This document shows positions 8,485 to 17,597 of a DNA stretch of 35,123 nucleotides, one piece after another. Every line of letters begins with the position of its first letter. Position 1 is the stretch's first letter. Position numbers and translations under genes: made by a program. Origin of the DNA: Sedimentisphaerales bacterium (lineage in GTDB: Bacteria; Planctomycetota; Phycisphaerae; Sedimentisphaerales; Anaerobacaceae); NCBI GenBank assembly GCA_016932835.1, contig JAFGCD010000048.1, forward strand, positions 1 to 35,123, in the 5' to 3' direction. Below the pieces are notes generated by a model. That model saw nothing but the letters and a program-made list of their open reading frames with translations, was not told the DNA's origin and searched no databases.

Positions 8485-11133
8485 CTATTGCTTCAAGAAT
8501 TCGTCTATTTCCTTCGCAGCCCTCATCCCGTCCGACACCGCCGAGACGACCGTCGATGCCCCATTCACCAAATCCCCGCCGGCAAAAACGCCCGCCCGCG
8601 ATGTCGCCAGGCGCCCGGCCTGAGTCTGAATCAATCCGTCCCGAAATTCCACACCCGGCAATATGCTCGCAATCTGGCCGGAAACCTCCTGACCTATCGC
8701 CTCGACCACAACCTCCATATCGAGACTGTAAGCGCTTGATTTTATCGCCTCCGGTCTGCGACGGCCCGATGAATCCGCCTCCCTCAGTCTCGTCGGGCAG
8801 ACCTTCACCGCCCTCAACCTGCCCTTCGCACACTCGTAACCGATAGGCTGGGTCAGTATCAAAAAGTGAACCCCCATTGCCATAGCCCGGTCTCGCTCAG
8901 CATTGAACGCAGGCATCTCCTTGAATGAACGCCTGTATATCAGATAAACATCCCTGGCGCCAAGCTCTTTGGCTGTGACGGCGGCGTCCATAGCCGTATT
9001 GCCCCCCCCGATCACCGCAACGCACTTGCCCGCAACATCGACCTTGCCCGGCCTCCTCGCCGCCGAGAGGAATTCCAGCGCCTCCCACACCCCCTCGATA
9101 TCCCCGCCTCCATCGCCAAGGCTGACCGATTCCGAAAGTCCCATGCCTACGAAGCCCGCGTCGAAGCCCTCGGCCATAATCGTATCGAGATTGAACCTGC
9201 CGTTCAGCGCACTGCCCAGACGCAAAGACATCCTGTCTCCGGGGACATCCCTGAAAATCGCAGCTATCTCATTCTTCAACGACTCGCTCTGTCGCTCGGC
9301 CGGTATCACCGACTCGATCATACCCCCGAACTCCCTGCTCTTATCGAATATCGTCACACAATGACCGGCTTCCAGCAGCCCCGCAGCACAGGCAAGACCG
9401 GCCGGGCCCGCGCCGATAACCGCAATCCGCTTGCCCGTCCCATTCGCCGGTATCCGCAGCTTCGAGTAGCCCTGCTTGTTGGCCTGAACCGAAAGATACA
9501 TCTGTATCTCGGCAATCGGAACAGGACCATCCCCGATAAAGCCCTGCAGACACCCGCCCTCGCACTGCTGTTCCACCGGGCAAAGCCACGCACATATCTC
9601 AGGGAATATATTGGACGCCCGCAGAACCTCATACGCCGCCCGTTCCTGCCCATCCAGAAACAGGCCGATGAACTTCGGAATATCCACACCCGCAGGACAC
9701 GCCAACTGGCACGTCGGCTCCTGGCACTTCCGGCAGGCCGACGCCAGCCGCGCCAGATTTTCCCTGTCGCCCATTCTGCCGCGCTCGAAAATCGGCCCAT
9801 ATACTTCGTTGTCGCGAACAACGCAACCCGCCGTCCCGCCGTCCCGCATTATCTGTGTGCAACCGCTGCAGCTTATGCAAACCTTCCGAGCAAACATCCG
9901 GCCTTTCGTAAGAATATCCTTTGCAAAATCAGGATATGCAAATGCCATTCGCCCCGCCCCGACAAGGCTCACAAGACCGTTGCTCTTATTAGCCGCACCG
10001 ACATTCGCCAGCAGACTCCGCAGCCAACTGTACCCCGTCCCCACTATCGCAACATCCTCGAACGCCCGCTGAACCTCGCCCGTCAGCTTGATAAGCCTCG
10101 CTACGCCCGCCAGGGGATGTTCCGGCTCTTCGTAACCACCCGCTATCGCCTCGTTGAAAGGCCTGCCGACGTGCGGATTGTAGTACGGATTGGCGACCGT
10201 GACGTTAATTAGCTTCACACCCCGCTGCCTCAGCAGGCCAATCAGCTTGATCGGCTCGCTCAGGTCCGCCTTGCGGTAGTCCTCCCGATCGACGCCCCAG
10301 CCGTAAGGATACGGTATCGCATCGTAGATACCCAGCCTCGTAACCACCGCCTTGTCCGCGCCTAATTCGCCGTGAATCCTGTCCACAACGTCCAGCAGGA
10401 ACCGGACACGATTCTCAAACGACCCGCCGTACTTGCCCTGCCGCTGGTGACAGGCGAAAAGCTCGTTGATTAAATAACCATGACACGACTTGACGTCAAC
10501 CGCATCGAACCCCGCATCGAAAGCCGTCCTCGCCGCCTCGACGTAATTATCGACAAGCCCGTCAAGATACTCATCCGTTACAAGACGCTGGCTCTCCGGT
10601 ATCCTGCTCTTTCGCTTCGGATTCGGCACAGCCTCCGGAGCAAGCGGATCACGATACGGATCACGCTGGGCAATTATAGGCTGCGACGTTCCTTCGGGCT
10701 TGCTGTATCTGCCCGAATGCGTAAGCTGCATCACGACAACGGGCCTGTGCCCCGGACCCATGCTCTCGGCCGCGACACGCCGCATGCGCTCGGCCATCGC
10801 CGCCAAGCCTTCCTTGCTCCTCTCGTTGAGCCACAACTGCCTCGGATTGGCCCTGCCCTCAGGCACAACCGCCGTCGCCTCAGCCCATATCAAACCCGCA
10901 CCGCCCGCTGCGAATCTCTCATATCGCCTTAACGTAAGCTTGCCTGGACGACCCTCCGAATCGCCGTCGCAACCCTCCATCGGATGCACTGCCAGCGAAT
11001 TAGGAATAAAAAGACCGCCCGCCTCCACCGGCTCGCGCAATATCGAAACGTCGTCAGCCGCATCGATATCCAAACCCAATCGGCTGTTCAATTCCTTCAA
11101 ATCCTCGACGCTGCTCAGTCGAAACTCCCACAT
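8485..11133 (-). CDS. Old Yellow Enzyme fused to GltD-like NAD(P)H oxidoreductase
   Basis: 882 residues. Residues about 30-415 are an OYE/dienoyl-CoA-reductase FMN barrel, with QLTHSGRYS near 136-144 and CHGYLINE ... YGGSFENR near 217-242. A 4Fe-4S motif CxxCxxC-x11-C follows (Cys 419, 422, 425, 437). From about 460 it resembles the glutamate synthase small subunit: cysteine clusters CRKCQEPTCQLACPAG and CAWLCPVEQQC, FAD site VIGAGPAG (571-578), NAD(P)H site VIGGGNTAMDA (707-717), and the C-terminal AGGD (851-854). FadH-type enzymes have the barrel, cluster and reductase, but at about 670 residues lack the GltD cluster domain. Electrons would pass NAD(P)H-FAD-FeS-FMN to an enone or enoate. 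The ATG has AGGGAAGA upstream. It is first in the operon, 48 bases after uvrA. Confidence 0.88.
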   Translation of the reverse strand: MWEFRLSSVEDLKELNSRLGLDIDAADDVSILREPVEAGGLFIPNSLAVHPMEGCDGDSEGRPGKLTLRRYERFAAGGAGLIWAEATAVVPEGRANPRQLWLNERSKEGLAAMAERMRRVAAESMGPGHRPVVVMQLTHSGRYSKPEGTSQPIIAQRDPYRDPLAPEAVPNPKRKSRIPESQRLVTDEYLDGLVDNYVEAARTAFDAGFDAVDVKSCHGYLINELFACHQRQGKYGGSFENRVRFLLDVVDRIHGELGADKAVVTRLGIYDAIPYPYGWGVDREDYRKADLSEPIKLIGLLRQRGVKLINVTVANPYYNPHVGRPFNEAIAGGYEEPEHPLAGVARLIKLTGEVQRAFEDVAIVGTGYSWLRSLLANVGAANKSNGLVSLVGAGRMAFAYPDFAKDILTKGRMFARKVCISCSGCTQIMRDGGTAGCVVRDNEVYGPIFERGRMGDRENLARLASACRKCQEPTCQLACPAGVDIPKFIGLFLDGQERAAYEVLRASNIFPEICAWLCPVEQQCEGGCLQGFIGDGPVPIAEIQMYLSVQANKQGYSKLRIPANGTGKRIAVIGAGPAGLACAAGLLEAGHCVTIFDKSREFGGMIESVIPAERQSESLKNEIAAIFRDVPGDRMSLRLGSALNGRFNLDTIMAEGFDAGFVGMGLSESVSLGDGGGDIEGVWEALEFLSAARRPGKVDVAGKCVAVIGGGNTAMDAAVTAKELGARDVYLIYRRSFKEMPAFNAERDRAMAMGVHFLILTQPIGYECAKGRLRAVKVCPTRLREADSSGRRRPEAIKSSAYSLDMEVVVEAIGQEVSGQIASILPGVEFRDGLIQTQAGRLATSRAGVFAGGDLVNGASTVVSAVSDGMRAAKEIDEFLKQ

Positions 11134-11181
11134 CCGATGTCTTCCCTGATTCGGTAACTCGTGATACCACAGGCAATATTG

Positions 11182-14046
11182 CTACTTCTCTTCAGCCAAC
11201 CTGCCCTTGAGATACTTGGCCGTATAACTCTTCTTGTTCTTAACAATCTCCTCCGGCGAACCGCAGACCACAACCTGTCCTCCGGAATCGCCGCCTTCCG
11301 GGCCGAGATCTATAATATAGTCCGCTATCTTGATAACATCAAGGTTATGCTCGATCACAACAACCGTATTGCCCATATCGCAAAGACGCCCCAATACGTT
11401 CAGCAGATTATGAATGTCCGCAAAATGGAGTCCGGTCGTCGGCTCGTCCAGAACATAAAAAGTGTGCCCCGTAGCCGCCTTGCCCAGTTCAGCCGCTAAT
11501 TTCACCCGTTGCGCCTCGCCCCCTGACAGTGTCGTGGACGCCTGACCCAACTGCATATAACCAAGGCCGACGTCGGCAAGAGTCTGAAGCACTCGAACAA
11601 TCTTGGGAAAATTCGCAAAAAAACCGAGCGCCTCGGAAATCCGCATATCCAGAACATCAGCGATATTCTTGCCCTTGTATGTCACCTGCAGCGTCTCGGG
11701 ATTGAAACGTTTGCCCTTGCAGCTCTGGCATGTGACATAAACGTCCGGCAGAAAGTGCATCTCAATCTTCTTCGTCCCCTGTCCCTTGCAGTATTCGCAG
11801 CGCCCCCCCTTGACGTTGAAGCTGAATCGCCCCGGCTTGTAGCCCCGAATCTTCGCCTCGCGTGTCATCGAAAAGAGCTTCCGTATCAGATCGAACGCGC
11901 CCGTGTATGTCGCAGGGTTGCTCCGCGGAGTCTTGCCGATGGGCGACTGATCTATCTCGATCACCTTGTCGATCTGCGCCGTGCCCAGAACGTTCTTATG
12001 CTTGCCCGGTTTCTCCCGCGATTGATAAAGCCTCCGCTTCAAAGCCCTCAGTAGGATTCGACTGACCAGTGTGCTCTTGCCGGAACCCGATACGCCCGTC
12101 ACGCACGTAAATACCCCAAGGGGAAATTTAACGTCGATGCCCTTGAGATTGTTCTCCTCGGCAGCCTTGACCTCGATACACTTCCGCAGGTTGTACTTGC
12201 GCCGCTTCACAGGCAGCGATATACTCTTCCTGCCGCTAAGGTAATCGCCCGTCAAAGACATCTCGCACGCTGAAACATCCTTAAGGCTCCCCTGTACAAC
12301 GACTTCCCCGCCGTGCCTGCCCGCAGCAGGACCGATATCGATAATATGGTCGGAGCTCTTGATGATATCCTCATCGTGCTCGACCACGATAACAGTATTG
12401 CCGAGCTTGCTCAGCCGCTGAAGTATCCCGAGCAGCCGGTCGTTGTCGCGCTTGTGCAGACCTATCGTAGGCTCATCCAGCACGTAGCACACCCCCACCA
12501 GCCCGCTGCCGACCTGCGTCGCCAGACGAATCCGCTGGGCCTCGCCGCCCGCAAGAGTACTGCTCATCCGGTCAAGAGTCAGGTAACCCAAACCAACGTC
12601 AACCATGAACTTCAGCCGCGCCTTGACCTCCTTCAATACCTGCGCCGCAATAATGGTCCTCTCTTTGTCCAGCTTCAGCTTGCTGAAAAATCGCTGTGCC
12701 TTATCGATACTCAAACACGCCAATTCGCTTATGCTCTTGCCCCCCACCGTCACCGCAGTCGCCTCCGCCCGAAGCCGCGTGCCCCCGCATTTCTGGCAGG
12801 GCTGCTCGGAAAGATACCCGTGAAGCCGCGCCTTGACATACTCGCTGGCCGTATTCTTCCACCGTCTCGTCAAATTCGGTATGACACCCTCGAAAGACAT
12901 CCCGTATGTCCGCTCATCGGCGGAACTCGTCCCGTATAAAAGAATATCCCTGAATTCCTTCGGTATCTCCTCGAACGGGATCGACTTGCTGATACCGGTC
13001 TTCCTGCAGAACCTCTTGACCAGCCGGTTGTAAAAAATATTCATCCGCTTGCCGCCCTTGCGCCAAGCATCGATCGCGCCGTTCTCCAGCGATACGCCTT
13101 TGTCAGGCACTATCAAATCCGGATCGAATTCCAGAATCGTGCCCAGCCCGTCGCAGCTCTTGCACGCCCCGTATGGGCTGTTGAAGCTGAACAGCCTCGG
13201 CGAAAGCTCCTCCAGAGAAGCCTGTGGATGCTTCGAGCAGGCAAACTTCTCGCTGTAAATGACCTCCTCCCATTTCCCATTCCCGCCGTTTTCCTGTCCC
13301 TCGCTCGGCTCCTGCACCAGCACAAGAACAATCCCGTCGGCCAACTGCAGCGCCGTCTCGACCGAATCAGCCAGCCTGATCCGAACGGCCTCTTTGATTA
13401 TCAGCCTGTCAACAACCGCCGCGATATCGTGCTTCTTGGCCTTGCTAAGCACCGGCAGGCCGTTGCCCCTGCTGATGTCGTAAATCGACCCGTCAATACG
13501 CACACGAACAAACCCTTCACGCTGAATATCCGCAAAAACCTCCTTATGCTCGCCCTTCTTTCCCCGCACAAGAGGAGCGCATATCTGCACCTTAGTCCCC
13601 ACAGGCCGGCCAAGTATCGAATCGACAATCTGCGAAGAGTGCTGGCTCGTAATCTCCTTGCCGCAAACCCAGCAGTGAGGCTGCCCCGCACGTGCAAAGA
13701 GTACCCTGAAATAGTCGTATATCTCCGTCGTAGTAGCCACCGTCGAACGCGGATTCGCCCCCGACCGCCGCTGCTCAATCGCAATCGTAGGCGGAAGACC
13801 CGTAATATCCGACACCGCAGGCTTCTGCATCTGTTCGAGAAACTGACGAGCATAAGCACTCAGCGATTCGACGTATTTCCGCCGCCCCTCTGCATAAATC
13901 GTATCGAATGCCAGCGAACTCTTGCCCGAACCGCTTATACCTGTTATGACAACCATCTGATCACGAGGAACGCTCAGGCTGATATTCTTGAGGTTATGCT
14001 CGCAGGCCCCCGTGATCTCTATCGCTTTGGAAGAATTTTTCGCCAT
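11182..14046 (-). CDS. uvrA: Excinuclease ABC subunit A
   Basis: 954 residues. UvrA is the damage-recognition ATPase of nucleotide excision repair and loads UvrB at lesions. Both ATP sites are visible: Walker [10 protein letters not shown] in the N-terminal half and GVSGSGKST in the C-terminal half, with signatures LAGGEAQR and LSGGEAQR and D-loop segments [10 protein letters not shown] and [10 protein letters not shown]. Zinc-binding cysteine pairs occur as CWVCG, CKSCDG, CQKCGG and CEYCKGQ ... CQSCKG. A TTG at 14103 extends the frame, but the putative start of transcription lies there, so the ATG at 14046 followed by AKNSS is preferred. No good Shine-Dalgarno was found. It is divergent from the endonuclease V gene, a second DNA-repair gene. 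Confidence 0.95.
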   Translation of the reverse strand: MAKNSSKAIEITGACEHNLKNISLSVPRDQMVVITGISGSGKSSLAFDTIYAEGRRKYVESLSAYARQFLEQMQKPAVSDITGLPPTIAIEQRRSGANPRSTVATTTEIYDYFRVLFARAGQPHCWVCGKEITSQHSSQIVDSILGRPVGTKVQICAPLVRGKKGEHKEVFADIQREGFVRVRIDGSIYDISRGNGLPVLSKAKKHDIAAVVDRLIIKEAVRIRLADSVETALQLADGIVLVLVQEPSEGQENGGNGKWEEVIYSEKFACSKHPQASLEELSPRLFSFNSPYGACKSCDGLGTILEFDPDLIVPDKGVSLENGAIDAWRKGGKRMNIFYNRLVKRFCRKTGISKSIPFEEIPKEFRDILLYGTSSADERTYGMSFEGVIPNLTRRWKNTASEYVKARLHGYLSEQPCQKCGGTRLRAEATAVTVGGKSISELACLSIDKAQRFFSKLKLDKERTIIAAQVLKEVKARLKFMVDVGLGYLTLDRMSSTLAGGEAQRIRLATQVGSGLVGVCYVLDEPTIGLHKRDNDRLLGILQRLSKLGNTVIVVEHDEDIIKSSDHIIDIGPAAGRHGGEVVVQGSLKDVSACEMSLTGDYLSGRKSISLPVKRRKYNLRKCIEVKAAEENNLKGIDVKFPLGVFTCVTGVSGSGKSTLVSRILLRALKRRLYQSREKPGKHKNVLGTAQIDKVIEIDQSPIGKTPRSNPATYTGAFDLIRKLFSMTREAKIRGYKPGRFSFNVKGGRCEYCKGQGTKKIEMHFLPDVYVTCQSCKGKRFNPETLQVTYKGKNIADVLDMRISEALGFFANFPKIVRVLQTLADVGLGYMQLGQASTTLSGGEAQRVKLAAELGKAATGHTFYVLDEPTTGLHFADIHNLLNVLGRLCDMGNTVVVIEHNLDVIKIADYIIDLGPEGGDSGGQVVVCGSPEEIVKNKKSYTAKYLKGRLAEEK

Positions 14047-14110
14047 GCTGTATGTAGTTTTATCTACCCTGTACCCTACTGAAGAAAACCGGCAATAATG
14101 CAAACTTACT

Positions 14111-14139
14111 ATTGTATCAGAATCCCCATCGAACGTAAA
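14111..14139 (-). promoter_or_regulatory. Candidate sigma70-type promoter of uvrA
   Basis: On the minus strand TTTACG (-35) is separated by 17 bases from TACAAT (-10). They match consensus at four and five of six positions. Transcription would begin near 14104, about 58 bases before the ATG at 14046. On the plus strand TTGTAT and TAAAAT (14112-14141, spacer 18) overlap the same bases and could serve the divergent endonuclease V gene. No SOS-box-like palindrome was recognised. Confidence 0.45.
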
Positions 14140-14191
14140 ATGTTAATCCATAGAACTTGGCTGACACCCTCGAAAATTGCCCCGATTAGCA

Positions 14192-14883
14192 ATGAAAAGG
14201 CTGCATAACTGGAATTTATCCTATTCTCAGGCCAGAGATTTGCAGAGCCGACTGGCCGCAAAATCCGCCATATCCCCCTGAAAAGCGCCCCAAAAACGGT
14301 CGCAGGCATCGATTGTGCCTTCAGTAAAGACGGAAAAACAATCGTCGCAGCCGTCGTCATGCTCAAATTCGACGATCTTGACTTCATAGAGACAGTCAGC
14401 GCTGCCCGCAAAGTAACTTTCCCCTATATTCCCGGTCTGCTCTCTTTTCGCGAGGCCCCGGCCTGCATCGCCGCAGCCGGGAAACTCACAAAACAGCCGG
14501 ACGTCTTCATCATCGACGGCCAGGGTATCGCACACCCACGTCGCCTCGGCCTGGCGGCACACCTCGGCTTGTTCTTCAACAAACCAGCAATAGGCTGTGC
14601 AAAGAGCAGATTGACCGGAAAATTCGAAGAGCCCCCCCTCGAAAAAGGCGGCCATACCCCGCTTACAGACACAAATACCGCAAAACGGAATCCCGGACTT
14701 GAAACTATCGGAGCAGTAGTCAGGACACGCACAAATGTTAAACCGCTCTTCGTCTCGGTAGGCCACAAGTGCACGCTGGCCGACGCCGTGAAAATCACCC
14801 TCGCCTGCGCAACAAAATACCGCCTGCCCGAACCTACCAGGCTCGCCCATCACGCAGTGAGCAAACTAAGGCTTCATATATGA
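14192..14883 (+). pseudogene. nfi: Endonuclease V with a one-base frameshift in a C-run
   Basis: Endonuclease V nicks DNA near deaminated bases such as inosine. From ATG 14192 the frame begins MKRLHNWNLSYSQARDLQSR and runs to a TGA at 14279, just after five C at 14274-14278. In the next frame the protein continues without a break as LKSAPKTVAGIDCAFS, then PYIPGLLSFREAP, IDGQGIAHPRRLG and VGHKC, to a stop at 14881. Adding one C restores a single frame of about 230 residues, close to the 223 of E. coli Nfi. The catalytic acids (D in GIDCAF, E in FREAP, D in IDGQG) all lie after the break and are intact. The downstream frame has no ATG until 14359, inside the catalytic core, which would lose the first Asp. 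It may be a real inactivation, a phase-variable C-tract or a sequencing error. Confidence 0.85.
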
Positions 14884-14901
14884 TCACCGCGACCTCGAAA
14901 C

Positions 14902-15528
14902 CTATTGCGAAACAACCTTCGCCGACTTGATCACAACAGGCTCGACAGGAACGTCACGCATCCGCATACGCACGGTCGTCTGCACGGCGGCTATCTCATC
15001 GACAACATCCATGCCCGCCGTCACTTTCCCGAAAACCGCATAGCCAGGATTGCCGTTAGGCACATAGTCCAGAGACTTATTATCCTTGTGATTGATGAAA
15101 AACTGCGATGTCGCGCTGTCAGGATCGTTCGTTCGCGCCATCGAAATAGTGCCGCGATCGTTCCTCAGCCCGTTGGAGGCCTCGTTGACAATCGGCCGAT
15201 TAGTGCCCTTGCGAGACATCTGAGCCGTAAATCCGCCGCCCTGTATCATGAAATCCCGTATCACCCTGTGGAATATCGTCCCGTCGTAAAACCCGTTCTC
15301 GACATACGCCAGAAAATTCTTCGTCGTCACCGGAGCCGCCGCCTCGTTGAGCTCGATGACAATATCGCCCATGCTCGTTTCAAGTTTGACCATCTTCCTG
15401 CCCGATTTAACCGTTTTCAAATCCGACTCGACATCTTTCGTATTCGAGTCAACGTTTTCCGTCTTGCCGGCACAGCCGCAAAGCAACGCCGCCGCCAACA
15501 CACTACAACACCATAACCTGCCGACCAT
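14902..15528 (-). CDS. Cyclophilin-type peptidyl-prolyl isomerase lipoprotein
   Basis: 208 residues. Cyclophilins catalyse cis-trans isomerisation at proline and help proteins fold. The N-terminus [19 protein letters not shown] looks like a lipoprotein signal with lipobox LLCGC, so the enzyme is probably membrane-anchored outside the cytoplasm. A linker of about 30 residues rich in Lys, Asp and Ser follows. The catalytic domain shows [13 protein letters not shown] and GTISMART, then [10 protein letters not shown], as in PpiA and PpiB. GGGGATAG lies about nine bases before the ATG. It is the last gene of the outer-membrane/lipid A run, which suits a folding factor for envelope proteins. It converges on the endonuclease V gene with an 18-base gap. 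Confidence 0.9.
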   Translation of the reverse strand: MVGRLWCCSVLAAALLCGCAGKTENVDSNTKDVESDLKTVKSGRKMVKLETSMGDIVIELNEAAAPVTTKNFLAYVENGFYDGTIFHRVIRDFMIQGGGFTAQMSRKGTNRPIVNEASNGLRNDRGTISMARTNDPDSATSQFFINHKDNKSLDYVPNGNPGYAVFGKVTAGMDVVDEIAAVQTTVRMRMRDVPVEPVVIKSAKVVSQ

Positions 15529-15589
15529 AGCACTATCCCCTATTCACTGATTATCATCGTTCGGCCGCGCCGCCCTGAATCCCCGAACA

Positions 15590-16621
15590 CTACGCGCCGT
15601 AGTCTATTTCCTCTTGCCACTTGTGCTTCTTAACCGACCGCAGAATCTTCTGAGCACACTCCAGTGCGGAAAGACCTGCAACCGCACTGACCTCAGGCGC
15701 CAGACTCCGGTCCGCAACCGCCCGCAGAAAAGCCTCCTGCTCCAGACGAATCGGCTCCTTGTCGTCTATATTCAACTGCTCGATATGGAGCAAATCGGGC
15801 CAATTAACGGAAGTCATATTGAAATCGCCGGACTCCTTGTGTTCCTGAATCCATTTCACTACATTGATATTCGGGTCCGCCTTGACAACGATCCCGCTTT
15901 TCTTGAAGTAGTCCAGGCTCAGATAAGCCTGTCGGCTGAATATACGCAGCGTCCGCTCGGTCTTCAAGGCTAAACGTGAAGCCGTGATATTCGCAACACA
16001 ACCGTTGTCGAAAACCAGCCGGGCGCTGCAAATATCCTCCTTGTCTTCTATAACGTTGACACCGACCGCATGAACCCGCTTGATCTTGCTCGCAGCCAAC
16101 GACAGAATAATATCTATGTCGTGGATCATCACGTCCAGTACAACCCCGACATCCGTGGACCTGAACGGATAAGGACTGATACGATGGGCCTCGATGAACT
16201 TCGGCTCGATATCAAGACGCTTCATCGCCTGGACAATCGGATTGCAACGCTCCGAATGACCCACCGCAACCACACAGTTGTTCTTCCTTGCCAGAGAAAC
16301 GATCTTCCTGCCCTCACGGACATTCGCCGCAAGAGGCTTCTCAATAAGAACTGAGATCTTCTTCTTGATGAAAATCTTCGCCAGAGCCAGATGAGTCACC
16401 GTGGGCGTCGCTATTGTCACCGCATCGACCTTGTCGAGAATATCCGAACAGCTCGAATAGGAAGGACAGTCATACATCTCGCCCAGACGCCGAGCACGGG
16501 CTATATCGGTATCCACAATCGCCACAAGCTCGCTCTGCGGCAACTGGTTATAAACTTTCGCGTGTATAGACCCCATCTTCCCGGCGCCCACGACCGCAGT
16601 GCGAACTCTTTTATCCTGCAT
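15590..16621 (-). CDS. Gfo/Idh/MocA family oxidoreductase
   Basis: 343 residues with the two-domain Gfo/Idh/MocA fold. The N-terminal NAD(P)-binding Rossmann domain has VVGAGKMGSIH (about 10-20), the second fingerprint EKPLAAN is at about 94-100, and the substrate domain carries VMIHDIDI near 165-172. The family oxidises or reduces sugars. It directly follows lpxA; in some bacteria a Gfo/Idh enzyme beside lpxA (GnnA) oxidises UDP-GlcNAc at C3 so that an aminotransferase (GnnB) can make the 3-amino sugar for amide-linked lipid A. That role is possible here but no GnnB is in the window. GGAGATAGT directly before the ATG is a good ribosome binding site. The gap to lpxA is 117 bases and holds a small hairpin. 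Confidence 0.8.
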   Translation of the reverse strand: MQDKRVRTAVVGAGKMGSIHAKVYNQLPQSELVAIVDTDIARARRLGEMYDCPSYSSCSDILDKVDAVTIATPTVTHLALAKIFIKKKISVLIEKPLAANVREGRKIVSLARKNNCVVAVGHSERCNPIVQAMKRLDIEPKFIEAHRISPYPFRSTDVGVVLDVMIHDIDIILSLAASKIKRVHAVGVNVIEDKEDICSARLVFDNGCVANITASRLALKTERTLRIFSRQAYLSLDYFKKSGIVVKADPNINVVKWIQEHKESGDFNMTSVNWPDLLHIEQLNIDDKEPIRLEQEAFLRAVADRSLAPEVSAVAGLSALECAQKILRSVKKHKWQEEIDYGA

Positions 16622-16700
16622 ACTATCTCCATGAAAACATACGACTCAGACTGAAACACGGAACCTCACTCAAATCACCCCGGACAATAAGGGCTGGTTT

Positions 16701-16730
16701 GGCGCCGCGGCCTGTTGCCGCAGCACCGCC
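16701..16730. repeat. GC-rich hairpin between lpxA and the Gfo/Idh gene
   Basis: A core stem GCGGC/GCCGC with a five-base loop (16707-16721), flanked by GGCG and CGCC that can extend it. It lies just after the lpxA stop on the transcribed minus strand without a following U-tract. It may slow transcription or protect an mRNA end. It is not a convincing intrinsic terminator. Confidence 0.35.
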
Positions 16731-16738
16731 TTAAAGGC

Positions 16739-17548
16739 TCACCTTTGCCTCATCGTCTCCAGATACCTGCCGTACTGATGCTCGCTGCTTCGAATTATCG
16801 ACTCGACGATAGCCTCAACATGCTCATCGAGTCCGCCTTTCTTTGCCAGAGCGTGGGCGTTTTCCAGAAGAGTGCCGCTCTGGCGATAGAGCTTCCTGTA
16901 TGCCTCGAAAACGCGCTCCTGCTCCTCTTCGCTCAGACCCGCTCGCTGCATCCCACGCTTATTAACACCACGAACCACCGGCGGATAGTGACCGCTGACC
17001 GTCAGGAAGGGGGGAATATCCTTGTTAAGACCTGCCAGCCCCGCCACAAAGCACCACTTGCCGAGAGTAACGAACTGATGCAGGCCGACCATCCCGCTCA
17101 GCCAAACCCCACGCTCTATCTTGCAGTGGCCGCTTACCTGGACACAGTTGCTCATCACAATCTTGTCCTCAAGTATGCAGTCGTGCCCGATGTGCGCCCC
17201 AACCATTAGAAAATTCTCGTTGCCGATTATGGTTGAGCGGTCGCTGTGCATGCTCGAATGAATGGTAACCTGCTCGTGCAGAACGTTGTCGTTCCCGATC
17301 ACAAGGCCGCCGACCTTCGATTCATCGGCCAGGCCAAGCATCTGGGGCCAGGCCCCGATCACTGAATTCGAGAAGAAACGGTTGTTCTCGCCAACCTTGA
17401 CGTTCTTCTCGATAACCACCCCGGAATCCAGAACCGTACCGGAGCCGATCTCGACGCCGTTGCCGATAACACAATTCGGGCCGATAGTAACGTCTTCACC
17501 GATCTTTGCGTCCTTGTGGACTACCGCACTTGGATGTATCTTTGTCAT
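16739..17548 (-). CDS. lpxA: UDP-N-acetylglucosamine acyltransferase
   Basis: 269 residues. LpxA puts the first acyl chain on UDP-GlcNAc (or the 3-amino sugar), the first step of lipid A synthesis, in the cytoplasm. The N-terminal two-thirds is a left-handed beta-helix of hexapeptide repeats. Catalytic His is in IGHDC (about 122), and SGHCKIE and GLHQF (about 156-159) match the family. At the position equal to E. coli Gly173, the acyl-length ruler, this protein has Gly (about 170), which fits a long acyl chain of roughly 14 carbons (inference from a hand alignment). The C-terminal helical domain is present. It is next to lpxC-fabZ and a Gfo/Idh gene. Confidence 0.93.
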   Translation of the reverse strand: MTKIHPSAVVHKDAKIGEDVTIGPNCVIGNGVEIGSGTVLDSGVVIEKNVKVGENNRFFSNSVIGAWPQMLGLADESKVGGLVIGNDNVLHEQVTIHSSMHSDRSTIIGNENFLMVGAHIGHDCILEDKIVMSNCVQVSGHCKIERGVWLSGMVGLHQFVTLGKWCFVAGLAGLNKDIPPFLTVSGHYPPVVRGVNKRGMQRAGLSEEEQERVFEAYRKLYRQSGTLLENAHALAKKGGLDEHVEAIVESIIRSSEHQYGRYLETMRQR

Positions 17549-17597
17549 TGCAAATCTCTACCTGTAATAAAACCAATAATACTTACCATCGCCGCTC

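Noticed and set aside
14109..14853. Two minus-strand open frames (14109-14411 and 14227-14853)
   Set aside because: Both are antisense to the endonuclease V gene, whose plus-strand motifs are unmistakable.
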